A DNA stretch of 64,000 nt. Origin: Nonomuraea rubra (GTDB taxonomy: Bacteria; Actinomycetota; Actinomycetes; Streptosporangiales; Streptosporangiaceae). Where the stretch lies: NCBI RefSeq assembly GCF_014207985.1, contig NZ_JACHMI010000001.1, positions 1,409,001-1,473,000 of the forward strand, given 5' to 3'. Under the pieces are notes generated by a model, which was not told where the DNA came from, ran no database searches, and saw nothing but the letters and a program-made list of their open reading frames with translations. Positions 53,543 to 63,202 of this stretch are shown piece by piece. Position 1 is the stretch's first letter, and each line of letters starts with the position of its first letter. The position numbers were made by a program, and so were the translations under genes.

Positions 53543-53572
53543 AAGCCCGAAGGCTTGGTTTAGGTGGGCTAA
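53543..53572. promoter_or_regulatory. Inverted repeats in the MFS/LysR intergenic region
   Basis: AAGCC-N4-GGCTT at 53543–53556 and TTAG-N5-CTAA at 53560–53572 lie in the 93-base gap between the divergent genes. Short inverted repeats here fit LysR-type operator half-sites, but the T-N11-A core cannot be assigned with certainty. Confidence 0.4.
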
Positions 53573-53594
53573 GCGATCGAGCCGGGGGCGGGGC

Positions 53595-54491
53595 ATGGAG
53601 TTCAGGGAGCTGGAGTGCTTCATCGTGCTCAGCGAGGAGCTGCACTTCGCCCGTACGGCGGAGCGGCTCTACCTGTCGCCCGGCCGGGTGAGCCAGCTCA
53701 TGCGCTCCCTGGAGACCAGGATCGGCGGCCGCCTCTTCGACCGGACGAGCAGGCGCGTGCGGCTGACGCCGCTCGGCGAACGTTTCCTGGCCGACCTGCG
53801 GCCCGCCTACGACGGCATGGCGCAGGCCGTGACCAGGGCCAGGGCGGCGGCGCGCGAGGTGACCGGGGTGATCAGGGTCGGGTTCCTGGCCACGCCGACG
53901 GACGTCGTGACGGGCAGCGTGCGCGCCTTCGAGCGCCGCAACCCCGGGTGCGCGGTCGAGCTGGTGGAGATCCCGCTCTCCGACCCCTTCAGCAAGCTGC
54001 GGGCGGGGCTGGTGGACATCGCGTTCACGCTGCTGCCGGTGGACGAGCCGGACCTGGTGACCGGTGAGGGGCTGAACCACGTCTCCCACCTGCTCGGCGT
54101 CTCCGTCAGGCACCCGCTGGCGGGCCGGACGGGCATGGGGGTGGAGGAGCTGGCCTCCGTTCCGCTGATCGGTCTCGACGGGCCGGCGCCGCGCTCGTGG
54201 CACGAGCGGATCGCACCCTCCGTAACCCCTTCCGGACGTCCGATTCCCCGGGCCGGTAAGGTGGCGACCACGCAGGAGGGCCTGACTCAGGTGGCGCTCA
54301 ACAGGGGCGGCATGTTGTTCTGCACGCCCACGGCGCTCCAGCTCGCCCGCCCCGATCTCAGTTTCGTGCCCGTCACCGGGCTGCCCGCGTCGATCTTGGG
54401 CCTGGCCTGGGTACGCGCCAGGGAGACGGCCGCGATCAGGGCGTTCAACGAGGCGGCGGTCCGCGAGTCGGCCATGGCACTGGTCGCGTGA
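53595..54491 (+). CDS. LysR-family transcriptional regulator
   Basis: The 298-residue protein has the LysR N-terminal helix-turn-helix ([20 protein letters not shown], then [20 protein letters not shown]) and a periplasmic-binding-protein-like effector domain ([20 protein letters not shown]). It most resembles regulators that sit divergent to MFS pumps and activate them on ligand binding. The ATG at 53595 opens directly at MEFRELECF, as is standard. acyP follows after ten bases and may be co-transcribed. Confidence 0.92.
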   Translation: MEFRELECFIVLSEELHFARTAERLYLSPGRVSQLMRSLETRIGGRLFDRTSRRVRLTPLGERFLADLRPAYDGMAQAVTRARAAAREVTGVIRVGFLATPTDVVTGSVRAFERRNPGCAVELVEIPLSDPFSKLRAGLVDIAFTLLPVDEPDLVTGEGLNHVSHLLGVSVRHPLAGRTGMGVEELASVPLIGLDGPAPRSWHERIAPSVTPSGRPIPRAGKVATTQEGLTQVALNRGGMLFCTPTALQLARPDLSFVPVTGLPASILGLAWVRARETAAIRAFNEAAVRESAMALVA

Positions 54492-54501
54492 GGGGAATGG
54501 G

Positions 54502-54789
54502 ATGTCGGAGAGCGGCGAGAACGTCCGGCTGACGGCCTGGGTGCGGGGCAGGGTCCAGGGGGTGGGCTTCCGCTGGTGGACCCGGGCGCGTGCGCTGGAG
54601 CTCGGCCTGGTGGGCTGGGCGCGCAACACCGATGACGGCCGCGTCGAGGTGGTCGCGGAGGGGGAGCGCGAGGCGTGCGTCAAGCTCCTGGAGCTGCTCA
54701 GAGGTTGCGACACGCCGGGCAGGGTGGATGGAGTAGTGGAACGCTGGAGCGAACCCCGAGGTAGTTTGGGCGGATTCGTCGAGAGGTAG
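54502..54789 (+). CDS. acyP: Acylphosphatase
   Basis: The 95-residue enzyme hydrolyses acyl phosphates. It has the phosphate loop [11 protein letters not shown] with catalytic Arg24, and [13 protein letters not shown] with Asn42; both are needed for activity. It starts 10 bases after the LysR gene. acyP next to smc is the standard actinobacterial arrangement. Confidence 0.95.
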   Translation: MSESGENVRLTAWVRGRVQGVGFRWWTRARALELGLVGWARNTDDGRVEVVAEGEREACVKLLELLRGCDTPGRVDGVVERWSEPRGSLGGFVER

Positions 54790-54795
54790 GGCGTT

Positions 54796-54823
54796 TCGTC
54801 AAACCGCCCAAATAGGGTATAGT
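54796..54823 (+). promoter_or_regulatory. Promoter upstream of the small coiled-coil gene
   Basis: TCGTCA at 54796–54801 and TATAGT at 54818–54823 are 16 bases apart. The predicted transcript has an untranslated leader of about 150 bases before the ATG at 54980; a second TTGACC lies at about 54868. I see no leader ORF or known riboswitch in it. Confidence 0.5.
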
Positions 54824-54979
54824 TGTATGTCGGGAGTGCCCATCAGTAGGGCTCAGCGGTTCGTTCGACTTGACCGCCCACACTGCCGGTGCGACTCTTG
54901 TTAGGTACCACGCGCACCCCTCCCGCGGAATAGAAGTGCGCGAACCAGTCTGGTCACTCAGCGTGGAGGACCCTTTACC

Positions 54980-55174
54980 ATGGCGAAGGCTCTACTCGGC
55001 CACGTCGGCGGTCCTGACCCTCGGATGGTCTCGGAGATGCGCCGCCTGCAGCAGCGTATCCGGGATCTGGAGGCAGAACTCATCCGACTTCAGGCCACGA
55101 ATGACGCTCTTGCAGCGCAAACCCGCGACGAGGCGCTAAGCCGCGTGCAGGAGCGCGAGCCGGCACTCACCTGA
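54980..55174 (+). CDS. Small coiled-coil protein, unknown function
   Basis: The 64-residue protein contains a run of heptads (MVSEMRRLQQRIRDLEAELI and RLQATNDALAAQTRDEALSR), so it should form a coiled coil. Gly-His-Val-Gly-Gly precedes it. GTGGAGGA lies upstream of the ATG. A clean terminator follows, so it is its own transcription unit between acyP and smc. I cannot name a family; its position and sequence type suggest a conserved actinobacterial protein. Confidence 0.75.
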   Translation: MAKALLGHVGGPDPRMVSEMRRLQQRIRDLEAELIRLQATNDALAAQTRDEALSRVQEREPALT

Positions 55175-55197
55175 GAGTGATCGGAGCGCAAGACCCA

Positions 55198-55229
55198 GGG
55201 ACGTCTCGGAGAGGCGTCCCTTGTTATTT
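55198..55229 (+). terminator. Terminator of the coiled-coil gene
   Basis: GGGACGTCTC at 55198–55207 pairs with GAGGCGTCCC at 55211–55220 (one T·G) around GGA, followed by TTGTTATTTG. Confidence 0.9.
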
Positions 55230-55345
55230 GCCCTGAAACTCCTGGCAGGGCGCGGACCCGACTGTAGATGCCCACCTGGGGCAGCTAGGACCAGTAGGCT
55301 TTTCCGAGGTCTGTTCAAGGTCCGTTCAGGAGAAGGGGGTCGCGC

Positions 55346-58300
55346 TTGTACCTGAAGACCCTCACCCTGCGCGGCTTCAAGTCCTTCGCCTCGGCCACCG
55401 CACTGCGCTTCGAGCCCGGCATCACCTGCGTGGTCGGCCCCAACGGTTCCGGCAAGTCCAACGTCGTCGACGCTCTCGCCTGGGTCATGGGCGAGCACAG
55501 CGCCAAGTCGCTGCGCGGCGGCAAGATGGAGGACGTCATCTTCGCCGGCACCTCCTCCCGGCCCCCGCTGGGCCGCGCCGAGGTGACGCTGACCATCGAC
55601 AACTCCGACGGCGCGCTGCCGATCGACTACACCGAGGTCACGATCAGCCGGCTGATGTTCAGGTCGGGGCAGAGCGAGTACGCGATCAACGGCGACACCT
55701 GCCGCCTCCTCGACATCCAGGAACTGCTGTCCGACTCGGGCATCGGCCGCGAGATGCACGTGATCGTCGGGCAGGGCCAGCTCGACGCCGTGCTGCACGC
55801 GGGCCCCGAGGACCGGCGGGCCTTCATCGAAGAGGCCGCGGGCGTGCTCAAGCACCGCAAGCGCAAGGAGAAGGCGCTGCGCAAGCTCGACGCGATGCAG
55901 GCCAACCTGACCCGCGTCCAGGACCTCGCCACCGAGCTGCGCCGCCAGCTCAAGCCGCTGGGCCGCCAGGCCGAGATCGCCCGCAAGGCCGCCGTCATCC
56001 AGGCCGACCTGCGCGACGCCCGGCTCCGGCTGCTGGCCGACGACGTGTGCATCCTGCGGGCCACGCTGGAGCGCGAGGCCGCCGACGAGGCCGCGATCAC
56101 GGCCAGGCGGCAGCAGGTGGAGACCGAGCTGGCCCAGGCGCAGCAGCGCGAGGGCGCGCTGGAGGCCGCCGAGGCCGAGGCCCAGCCCCGGCTGGCCGCC
56201 GCCCAGGAGACCTACTTCAGGCTGTCCTCGCTGCGCGAGCGCATCACCGGCCTGGAGCAGCTCGCCGCCGAGCGTCACCGCCACGCCCTCGACGCCGCCG
56301 CCATCGAGCGCCGCGGCCGCGACCCGGAAGACCTCGAACGCGAGGCCGCCGAGGTGCGCGAGCGGGAGCTCATCCTCAAGGCCGAGCTGGAGCAGGCCCA
56401 GGAGCTGCTGGAGGACGCCGTCCAGCGGCGCGCCGAGGCCGAGGCCGGGCTGAGCGCCGAGGAGCAGCGGCTCGCGCTGGCCGCCAGGGCCGCCGCCGAC
56501 CGCCGCGAGGGCCTGGCCAAGCTGCGCGGCCAGGTCGACTCCGTACGCAGCCGCGCCCGGGCCGCCGGGGAGGAGATCGGGCGCCTCCAGCAGGCCGTGG
56601 CCGACGCCGGCGAGCGCGAGCGGCAGGCCAGGGAGGACCTGGAGGCCCAGCGGCTGGAGGAGCCCGCCGCCGATCCCGGGCTGGCCGAGGAGCTGGCCGC
56701 CGCGCAGGCCATGGTCGAGGAGGCCGGGGCGGTGGCCGACGAGGCGCGTGCCGTACTCGAAGAGGCCAAGTCCGGTCTCGACGCGCCGCGCGCGGCGCTG
56801 CAGGCCGCCAGGTCGGGCGTGGGCACGGCCCGGGCCGCCGACCAGGAGGCGCAGCGCTCCGTCGCCGCCCTCGCCGCCCGCCGCGATGCCCTGGAGCTGG
56901 GCCTGGCCAAGGGCGACGGCGGCACGGCGGTGCTCGACGCCGACCTGGCCGGGGTGCTGGGGCCGCTGGCCGCGTCGATGCAGGTGACGCCCGGCGCCGA
57001 GTCGGCCGTGGTCGCCGTGCTGGGCCCGGCCGCCGAGGCGATCGCGGTCAAGACCCTGGACACGGCCGTCGAGGCGCTGGAGCTGCTGCGCTCGCAGGGG
57101 TCGGGCCAGGCGACGCTGCTGGTGACGGGCAACGGCTTCAACCACGACGCGGGCGGCGAGGAGCACGGTGGGGCCCGGGGTGCGCGGGCGGCGGCTCCCG
57201 GCGGCGGCCGGTGGGTGGCCGACCTCGTGACCGTGCCCGACCACCTCCGCCCCGCCCTGGAGCACGTGCTGGCGGACGTCGTGCTCGTGGACGACCTGGA
57301 GAGCGCCCGCGCCGTCGCCGAACGCCACCCCCACCTCAGAGCGGTCACCGAGGCCGGCGACCTCGTCAGCGCCCACCTGGCCGCGGGCGGCGCCGAGGGC
57401 GGCACGTCCGTCCTCCAGGTACGCGCCGCGCTCGACGAGGCCGTCAGGGACCTGGAGGAGGCCGAGGCCAGGGCGGAGGCCAGCGCCGTAGCCCTGGACG
57501 CGGCGGCCGAGGCCGAGCAGGCGGCACAGGCCGCCCTGGAGGCGGCCCAGGCGCACGTCAGCGAGGCCCAGACCGCCGTCACCACCGCCCAGGCAGGGGT
57601 GAGCGCGGCCCAGGGCGGCCTCGACCAGGTCAGGGCCCGCCAGCGGGAGTCCGACCAGCGCAACGCCGCGGCGGCGAAGCGGCTGGCCCAGATCGAGGCC
57701 GCCGCCAACGCGGCCCGCGACGAGGCCGAGCGCCTGGCCAGGAGCGTGGCCAAGGCGGAGGAGGCCCGCACCGAGCGCCAGGAGGAGCTGGCGGAGCTGG
57801 AGATCCGCCTGGCCGAGGCTGAGTACGCCCAGGAGCTGGAGTCCGAGCCCACCACCGACCTGCGCGACGAGCTGGCGGCCACCGTGGAGACCGCCAGGCA
57901 GCGCGAGATGGAGACCCGCCTCCAGGTGCGCACCGCCGAGGAGCGCGTCAAGGGCATCGAGGGCCGCGCCGACGGCCTGCTGCGGGCGGCCAGGCGGGAG
58001 CGCGAGGAACGCGCCCAGGCGGCCGCTCAGCGCGCCAGGCGCAGGCGCCAGGCCGCGCTGGCCGAGGCCGTCAGCAAGGGCGCCAAGCAGGTGCTGCGAG
58101 CGCTCGCCGCCTCCGTCGAGCTGGCCTCCAGGGAGCGCGACGAGGCCGACCTGACCAGGGTGGCCGTGGACGCCGAGCTCAAGCAGGTGCGCCTGCGCGT
58201 CCGCGAGCTGGGCCAGGAGCTGGACAAGCTGGTCAACCGGGTGCACGGCAACGAGGTGGCGCGTACCGAGCAGCGGCTGCGGCTGGAGCAGATGGAGCAG

Positions 58301-59056
58301 CGGGCGCTGGAGGAGTTCGGGGTCGAGGCCGAGTCGCTGGTCGCCGAGTACGGCCCCGAGGCGCCGGTGCCGGGCGAGCCGCCCGTGCCGTACGTGCGCG
58401 AGGAGCAGGAGAAGCGGGCCAGGGCGGCCGAGCGGCAGATGAACCAGCTCGGCAAGGTCAACCCGCTCGCGCTGGAGGAGTTCGCGGCCCTGGAGGAGCG
58501 GCACTCCTTCCTCAACTCCCAGCTCGAGGACCTCAAGAAGACCAGGCGCGACCTGCTGACCGTGGTCAAGGAGGTCGACGACCGGGTGGAGCAGATGTTC
58601 GCCTCGGCGTACGAGGACGTGGCCCGCGAGTTCGAGCAGATCTTCGGCCGGGTGTTCCCCGGCGGCGACGGCCGGCTGGTGCTGACCGATCCCAACGACA
58701 TGCTGACCACCGGCATCGAGGTCGAGGCCAGGCCGCCGGGCAAGAAGGTCAAGCGGCTGTCGCTGCTGTCGGGCGGCGAGCGGTCGCTGACGGCGGTGGC
58801 GTTCCTGATCTCGATCTTCAAGGCGCGGCCGTCGCCGTTCTACGTGATGGACGAGGTCGAGGCGGCACTCGACGACACGAACACGCAGCGGCTGCTCATG
58901 CTGTTCGAGGAGCTGAGACAGAGCTCACAGCTCATCGTCATCACCCACAACAAGCGCACGATGGAGATCGCCGACGCGCTCTACGGCGTGTCCATGCGCG
59001 GTGACGGCGTGACACAGGTCGTCAGCCAGCGGCTCAGGGAACGCGAATCGGCCTGA
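55346..59056 (+). CDS. smc: Chromosome segregation ATPase SMC
   Basis: SMC condenses and segregates the chromosome with ScpA/ScpB. The 1236-residue protein has Walker A GPNGSGKSNVVDALAWVMG at the N-terminus and two long Ala/Glu/Arg-rich coiled coils. A hinge lies around residues 520–680 (DLAGVLGPLAASMQVTPGAE onward), and the C-terminal head has the signature LSGGERSLTAVAFLISIF and Walker B FYVMDEVEAALDD. The start is TTG at 55346 with GGAGAAGGGGG upstream, giving (M)YLKTLTLRGFKSFA. ftsY follows after 53 bases. Confidence 0.97.
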   Translation: MYLKTLTLRGFKSFASATALRFEPGITCVVGPNGSGKSNVVDALAWVMGEHSAKSLRGGKMEDVIFAGTSSRPPLGRAEVTLTIDNSDGALPIDYTEVTISRLMFRSGQSEYAINGDTCRLLDIQELLSDSGIGREMHVIVGQGQLDAVLHAGPEDRRAFIEEAAGVLKHRKRKEKALRKLDAMQANLTRVQDLATELRRQLKPLGRQAEIARKAAVIQADLRDARLRLLADDVCILRATLEREAADEAAITARRQQVETELAQAQQREGALEAAEAEAQPRLAAAQETYFRLSSLRERITGLEQLAAERHRHALDAAAIERRGRDPEDLEREAAEVRERELILKAELEQAQELLEDAVQRRAEAEAGLSAEEQRLALAARAAADRREGLAKLRGQVDSVRSRARAAGEEIGRLQQAVADAGERERQAREDLEAQRLEEPAADPGLAEELAAAQAMVEEAGAVADEARAVLEEAKSGLDAPRAALQAARSGVGTARAADQEAQRSVAALAARRDALELGLAKGDGGTAVLDADLAGVLGPLAASMQVTPGAESAVVAVLGPAAEAIAVKTLDTAVEALELLRSQGSGQATLLVTGNGFNHDAGGEEHGGARGARAAAPGGGRWVADLVTVPDHLRPALEHVLADVVLVDDLESARAVAERHPHLRAVTEAGDLVSAHLAAGGAEGGTSVLQVRAALDEAVRDLEEAEARAEASAVALDAAAEAEQAAQAALEAAQAHVSEAQTAVTTAQAGVSAAQGGLDQVRARQRESDQRNAAAAKRLAQIEAAANAARDEAERLARSVAKAEEARTERQEELAELEIRLAEAEYAQELESEPTTDLRDELAATVETARQREMETRLQVRTAEERVKGIEGRADGLLRAARREREERAQAAAQRARRRRQAALAEAVSKGAKQVLRALAASVELASRERDEADLTRVAVDAELKQVRLRVRELGQELDKLVNRVHGNEVARTEQRLRLEQMEQRALEEFGVEAESLVAEYGPEAPVPGEPPVPYVREEQEKRARAAERQMNQLGKVNPLALEEFAALEERHSFLNSQLEDLKKTRRDLLTVVKEVDDRVEQMFASAYEDVAREFEQIFGRVFPGGDGRLVLTDPNDMLTTGIEVEARPPGKKVKRLSLLSGGERSLTAVAFLISIFKARPSPFYVMDEVEAALDDTNTQRLLMLFEELRQSSQLIVITHNKRTMEIADALYGVSMRGDGVTQVVSQRLRERESA

Positions 59057-59109
59057 TCGGTGTGGCCTTGGGCGTGACCATGGTGGTCGATCTGGAAAAC
59101 TGACATCTT

Positions 59110-60288
59110 GTGGATGGTTACCTCGGCGTCATCGTGATCGTGGCCGTCGTCGCCCTGCTGGCGGCCGGCGGTCTCTTCCTGCTGTTCAGGCCGGGTCGCA
59201 AGGCGGCACCGCCGGTCAAGCCGCCAGAGGCCCCCGTGCTTCCCGAGGAGCAGAAGCGGCCCGCCGGCCCGGGTGAGGAGGCCGAGGGCGCGACCACCAC
59301 GCTGCCGCCGCCGGTCAAGCCCGCCGAGCCGATGGTGGTCGTGCCGGAGGTCGAGGTTCCGCCGCCGTCCGCGGGCCGGATGGTGCGGCTGCGCTCGCGC
59401 CTGGCCCGCTCGCAGAACGCGCTCGGGCGCGGGCTGCTGGAGCTGCTGTCCCGCGACCGGCTCGACGACGAGGTGTGGGACGAGATCGAGGAGAGCCTGA
59501 TCACCGCCGACGTGGGGGTCGCGCCGACCCGCGCGATGGTGGAGGAGCTGCGCACCAAGGTGAAGGTGCTGGGCAGCCGCACCCAGGCCGAGGTCCGCGG
59601 CCTGCTCAGGGAGCAGCTCCTGGCCCAGGTCAACCCCGACCTCGACCGCACGCTGCATGTGCACAAGCACGGCGAGCGGCCCGCGGTCGTGCTCGTCGTG
59701 GGCGTGAACGGCACCGGCAAGACCACCACCACAGGCAAGCTGGCCCGCTCCCTGATCGGCGACGGCAAGAAGGTGGTGCTCGGCGCGGCCGACACCTTCC
59801 GCGCCGCCGCCGCCGACCAGCTCCAGACGTGGGGCGAGCGGGTGGGCGCCGACACGGTGCGCGGGCCCGAGGGCGGCGACCCGGCGTCCGTGGCGTTCGA
59901 CGCGGTGGCCAAGGGCATCGAGGAGAAGGTCGACGTCGTGATCGTCGACACCGCCGGGCGGCTGCACACCAAGACCGGGCTCATGGACGAGCTGGGCAAG
60001 GTCAAGCGGGTCATCGAGAAGAAGGCCACGGTCGACGAGGTGCTGCTGGTCCTCGACGCGACCACGGGGCAGAACGGGATGCGGCAGGCGCAGGTGTTCG
60101 CCGAAGTGGTGAACATCACAGGCATCGCGCTGACCAAGCTCGACGGCACCGCCAAGGGCGGCATCGTGATCTCGGTGCAGCGGGAGCTGGGGGTCCCGGT
60201 CAAGCTCGCGGGGCTGGGCGAGGGGCCCGACGATCTGGCGCCGTTCGATCCCGAGGTGTTCGTGGACGCGATCCTCGGCGCGGAGTGA
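59110..60288 (+). CDS. ftsY: Signal recognition particle receptor FtsY
   Basis: FtsY brings ribosome–SRP complexes to the Sec translocon. The 392-residue protein begins with a transmembrane segment (GVIVIVAVVALLAAGGLFLLF), unlike E. coli FtsY, then has a Pro/Glu linker and the N domain. The GTPase domain carries GVNGTGKTTTTGKLA (G1), ADTFRAAAADQL, DTAGRLHTKTGLMDEL (G3) and TKLDGTAKGG (G4). The start is GTG at 59110. It lies directly after smc, as in most actinobacteria. Confidence 0.97.
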   Translation: MDGYLGVIVIVAVVALLAAGGLFLLFRPGRKAAPPVKPPEAPVLPEEQKRPAGPGEEAEGATTTLPPPVKPAEPMVVVPEVEVPPPSAGRMVRLRSRLARSQNALGRGLLELLSRDRLDDEVWDEIEESLITADVGVAPTRAMVEELRTKVKVLGSRTQAEVRGLLREQLLAQVNPDLDRTLHVHKHGERPAVVLVVGVNGTGKTTTTGKLARSLIGDGKKVVLGAADTFRAAAADQLQTWGERVGADTVRGPEGGDPASVAFDAVAKGIEEKVDVVIVDTAGRLHTKTGLMDELGKVKRVIEKKATVDEVLLVLDATTGQNGMRQAQVFAEVVNITGIALTKLDGTAKGGIVISVQRELGVPVKLAGLGEGPDDLAPFDPEVFVDAILGAE

Positions 60289-60420
60289 GCTTTCGGGTTC
60301 GTCCAAAATCTCTCCGAAACGGCCCTTTACCAGATAAAACCTTGATCGGCGACTTTTCAATGTGTTGACATGTATCGGTCATTTGATCGTTCGGTCCCGT
60401 GGGAACGTGAAAGGCCGTCC

Positions 60421-60495
60421 ATGAAGAAGATCGTTGTTCACAAGCCCGGCACCGTGAAGCCGACTGCCGGAGCCGCGCCCAGGCACAGCGCCTGA
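60421..60495 (+). CDS. 24-residue cationic peptide gene, candidate precursor or signal peptide
   Basis: A short ORF starts MKKIVVHKPGTVKPT and ends APRHSA. It has GTGAAAGG nine bases upstream, an AT-richer promoter region with TTGACA at 60365–60370, and strong hairpins after its stop, all of which favour a real gene. It has no Cys and no signal peptide. The Lys-Ile-Val-Val start resembles leader segments of small actinobacterial peptides encoded next to TPR proteins, but I cannot name the family. The next gene on this strand (60720) encodes a TPR protein, its likely partner. Confidence 0.55.
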   Translation: MKKIVVHKPGTVKPTAGAAPRHSA

Positions 60496-60505
60496 TCCGC
60501 TCGTA

Positions 60506-60577
60506 GCCCGCCGTGCGGGCCCGCGTCCCTCCCCGCCCCTGCCCGCCGTGCTCGGGCGGGGGTCCTCGGGGAGGGAC
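60506..60577 (+). promoter_or_regulatory. Stable hairpins between the peptide gene and the TPR gene
   Basis: GCCCGC/GCGGGC (from 60506) is followed by GTCCCTCCCCG at 60525–60535 pairing perfectly with CGGGGAGGGAC at 60567–60577; CCCGCC and GGCGGG pair within its loop. No T-run follows, so it may reduce rather than stop transcription into the TPR gene and stabilise the peptide mRNA. Confidence 0.6.
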
Positions 60578-60719
60578 GTGGCCTGCCGGGGGATGGCCGT
60601 GGCGGGGTCATGGGTTCAAGCTGGTGCCGTGACAGGGCGCCGGCCGTGGCCACGGCCGGGCGCGGAGGGGTGGGCCGCGAGGGGGCGACGGCCGGGTCGG
60701 ACCACGGGAGAAGGACCGC

Positions 60720-62405
60720 TTGGACACGATCTTCATCGACGCCGATCGCCGCATCGGCGGACCGTACACGCTTGCCGCCGCGCTGCTCGGGCACCTGGTC
60801 CCGGCAGAGCTGGAGCACCGGCCTGAGCTGGTCGCGGCACACGACATCGAGATCAGGACGGCGGCGCCGCGGTTGCGCGGCGTGGTGCCCGTCCGGCGGC
60901 GGTCGCTGGCCGGCGAGCTGCCCAGGGAGCAGCGGGTGCTGGTGCCGGGGGTGCGCCGGAGCCTGCGGATCGCGAACGGGCTGGCGGAGTTCGTCCGCGG
61001 CTGCCTGAGCCGCTCAGGGCCGCTCACCGCGTACGTGACGAACCTCGGCGAGGCCGACCACACCGACACCGAGCTGGTGACCGTGCTGCGGCGCAGGCTC
61101 GAACCCGGCCTGCTGACCATCGAGGAGGGGCCGTCCCGACCCGGCTCCGGGCCGCTGCCCGCCGACTTCGACCGCTACCGCGACGAGGGCTTCCACCACG
61201 CCATGGCCGAGTCGGGCCTGGAGGTGCTGCGCGGGCTGGCGTACGAGGACGACCCCGAACGCTGGCAGCGGCTGCTGCAGCGGGTCGCCGCGGCCCTGGA
61301 GGCCGTCGGGCGCGAGGAGGAGGCCCGCGAGCTCTACGACCGCACCAGGCGCCTGAGCACCGACCCCAAGCATCGCGCCACGGCCGCGTACGCCACGGCC
61401 ATGATCCTGGTACGCCACCACGACCCCGCCCGGCGCGACCCCGAGCAGGCGATGGCCTGGATCAACGAGGCGGTCACGATCACCTCGCTGCTGCCCGACC
61501 CGGGAGAACGCGCCTTCCACCTGGGGTTCGACCTCAACGGCAAGGCCCTGGTCGAGCTGCGCAGGGGCCGCAGGGACGCCGCCATGGAGCTGGTGGGGCA
61601 GGCCATCGAGCTGGCCGAGACGCACCTGGCGGACGAGCACCCGATCCACCGGCTCGTGCTGTACGCCAACCGGGCCCAGCTCCTGGCCATGGCCGGGCTG
61701 CGGGAGGCGGCGCTGGCCGACTACACGCGCGCCGTCGAGGCCGACCCCGGCTACCCCGACTACTACCTCGACCGGGGGAACCTGCTGCACGAGCTGGGCC
61801 GCGACGAGGAGGCGCTGGCCGACTACGAGGCGGTCATGCGGCTCAGCCCGCCCTTCCCTGAGGCGTACTACAACCGGTCGGAGGTGCGGTACGCCGCCGG
61901 CGACCTCGAAGGGGCCCTCGCGGACCTGGACCACACGCTGGAGCTGGATCCGGGCTTCGCCCCCGCGTACGTCAACCGCTGCGGCATCCACGCGGCGGCC
62001 GGCGACTACGCCAGGGCCAGGCGGGACGTGGAGCGTGGCCTGGCGCTGACGCCCGGCGACGCGTACCTGCTGTGCGTGCTCGGCCAGGTGGAGCTGGCCG
62101 AGGAGTGTTACCCGGAGGCGCGCATGGCCTTCGACCAGGCGCTGGAGCTCGATCCCGAGCTGGTGCCCGCCTGGGCGGGCCGGGCAGAGCTGGCGTTCGA
62201 GCGGGGTGACCACGAGGCGGCGCTGGCGGACCTGACGCGGGCGCTGAAGCTGGAGGAGTCGGCGGAGCTGCTGTTCAACCGGTCGCTGGTGTACCGGGCG
62301 GCCGGCCTGGAGGCGCAGGAGCGGGAGGACCTGCTGAGGGCCGCGGAGCTGGCTCCCGAGGACGAGGACGTCCGGCGGGCCCTCTCCCAGCGCGGCCCGT
62401 CCTAG
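60720..62405 (+). CDS. TPR-repeat protein with a conserved N-terminal domain, partner of the 24-residue peptide gene
   Basis: The 561-residue protein has an N-terminal domain of about 140 residues ([20 protein letters not shown], then [20 protein letters not shown] and [19 protein letters not shown]) that resembles degenerate NTPase-like regions in actinobacterial TPR proteins; no Walker A is visible. From about residue 190 it has roughly ten TPR units (for example [20 protein letters not shown]). TPR proteins of this kind often recognise peptides. The start is TTG at 60720 with GAAGGA upstream. It ends four bases into the convergent ABC gene. Confidence 0.75.
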   Translation: MDTIFIDADRRIGGPYTLAAALLGHLVPAELEHRPELVAAHDIEIRTAAPRLRGVVPVRRRSLAGELPREQRVLVPGVRRSLRIANGLAEFVRGCLSRSGPLTAYVTNLGEADHTDTELVTVLRRRLEPGLLTIEEGPSRPGSGPLPADFDRYRDEGFHHAMAESGLEVLRGLAYEDDPERWQRLLQRVAAALEAVGREEEARELYDRTRRLSTDPKHRATAAYATAMILVRHHDPARRDPEQAMAWINEAVTITSLLPDPGERAFHLGFDLNGKALVELRRGRRDAAMELVGQAIELAETHLADEHPIHRLVLYANRAQLLAMAGLREAALADYTRAVEADPGYPDYYLDRGNLLHELGRDEEALADYEAVMRLSPPFPEAYYNRSEVRYAAGDLEGALADLDHTLELDPGFAPAYVNRCGIHAAAGDYARARRDVERGLALTPGDAYLLCVLGQVELAEECYPEARMAFDQALELDPELVPAWAGRAELAFERGDHEAALADLTRALKLEESAELLFNRSLVYRAAGLEAQEREDLLRAAELAPEDEDVRRALSQRGPS

Positions 62406-63202
62406 CCGTGGGCGCGGGAGGCGTGGAGCGGGCCGATCGGGACGACCAGCGGCGTGCCGGCCACCGGGTCGGCGATGACCTTGGCGTCCAGCTCGAACAC
62501 CTCCCGCAGCAGGTTCTCGGTGAGCACCTCGTGCGGGGTGCCGGAGGCGATCACCCGGCCGTCGCGCATGGCGACCAGGCGGTCGGCGTAGCGCGCGGCC
62601 AGGTTGAGGTCGTGCAGGACCATGACCACCGTACGGCCGGCCTCCTCGTGCAGATGCCGGACGAGCTCCAGCACCTCCACCTGGTGCGCCAGGTCCAGGA
62701 ACGTGGTCGGCTCGTCGAGCAGCAGCAGGTCCGTGCCCTGGGCCAGGGCCATGGAGATCCACGCCCGCTGCCGCTGCCCGCCCGACAGCTCCTCCAGCGG
62801 CCGCTCGGCCAGGTCGGACAGGCCCGTCATGTCGAGCGCCGCCGCGACCGCGCCCTCGTCGTCGGAGGACCACTGCCGGTACCACGTCTGGTGCGGGTGC
62901 CGCCCGCGCGCGACCAGGTCGGCGACGGTCAGGCCCTCGGGCGCGGAGGGCGACTGCGGGAGCACGCCGAGGATCTTGGCCACCTCACGGGTGGGGATCC
63001 TGTCGATGCGCTTGCCGTCCAGCAGCACCTCGCCGCCCTGGGGCTTGAGCAGCCGGCCGAGGGCGCGCAGCAGCGTGGACTTGCCGCAGCCGTTCGGGCC
63101 GATGATGGTGGTCACCGTGCCGGCCTCGATGCCGAGGTCGAGCCCGTCCACGATGACGCGGTCGCCGTACCCGAGCTTGACGCCGGCTGCCTGCAGTCTC
63201 AC
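62402..63202 (-). CDS. Ferric-siderophore ABC transporter ATP-binding protein (FecE/FepC type)
   Basis: The 266-residue ATPase energises iron-siderophore, heme or cobalamin uptake. It has Walker [21 protein letters not shown], the Q-loop LGVLPQSP, signature [18 protein letters not shown], Walker [17 protein letters not shown] and the H-switch [15 protein letters not shown]. The start is GTG at 63202; its GTGA overlap with the permease stop couples the two. A substrate-binding protein is not in the window. Confidence 0.93.
   Translation of the reverse strand: MRLQAAGVKLGYGDRVIVDGLDLGIEAGTVTTIIGPNGCGKSTLLRALGRLLKPQGGEVLLDGKRIDRIPTREVAKILGVLPQSPSAPEGLTVADLVARGRHPHQTWYRQWSSDDEGAVAAALDMTGLSDLAERPLEELSGGQRQRAWISMALAQGTDLLLLDEPTTFLDLAHQVEVLELVRHLHEEAGRTVVMVLHDLNLAARYADRLVAMRDGRVIASGTPHEVLTENLLREVFELDAKVIADPVAGTPLVVPIGPLHASRAHG

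Noticed and set aside
55136..58504. Antisense open frame of 1122 codons opposite smc
   Set aside because: It is Leu/Gly/His-rich low-complexity sequence mirroring the smc coiled coils, with no domain or ribosome site. Such frames are normal in GC-rich DNA.
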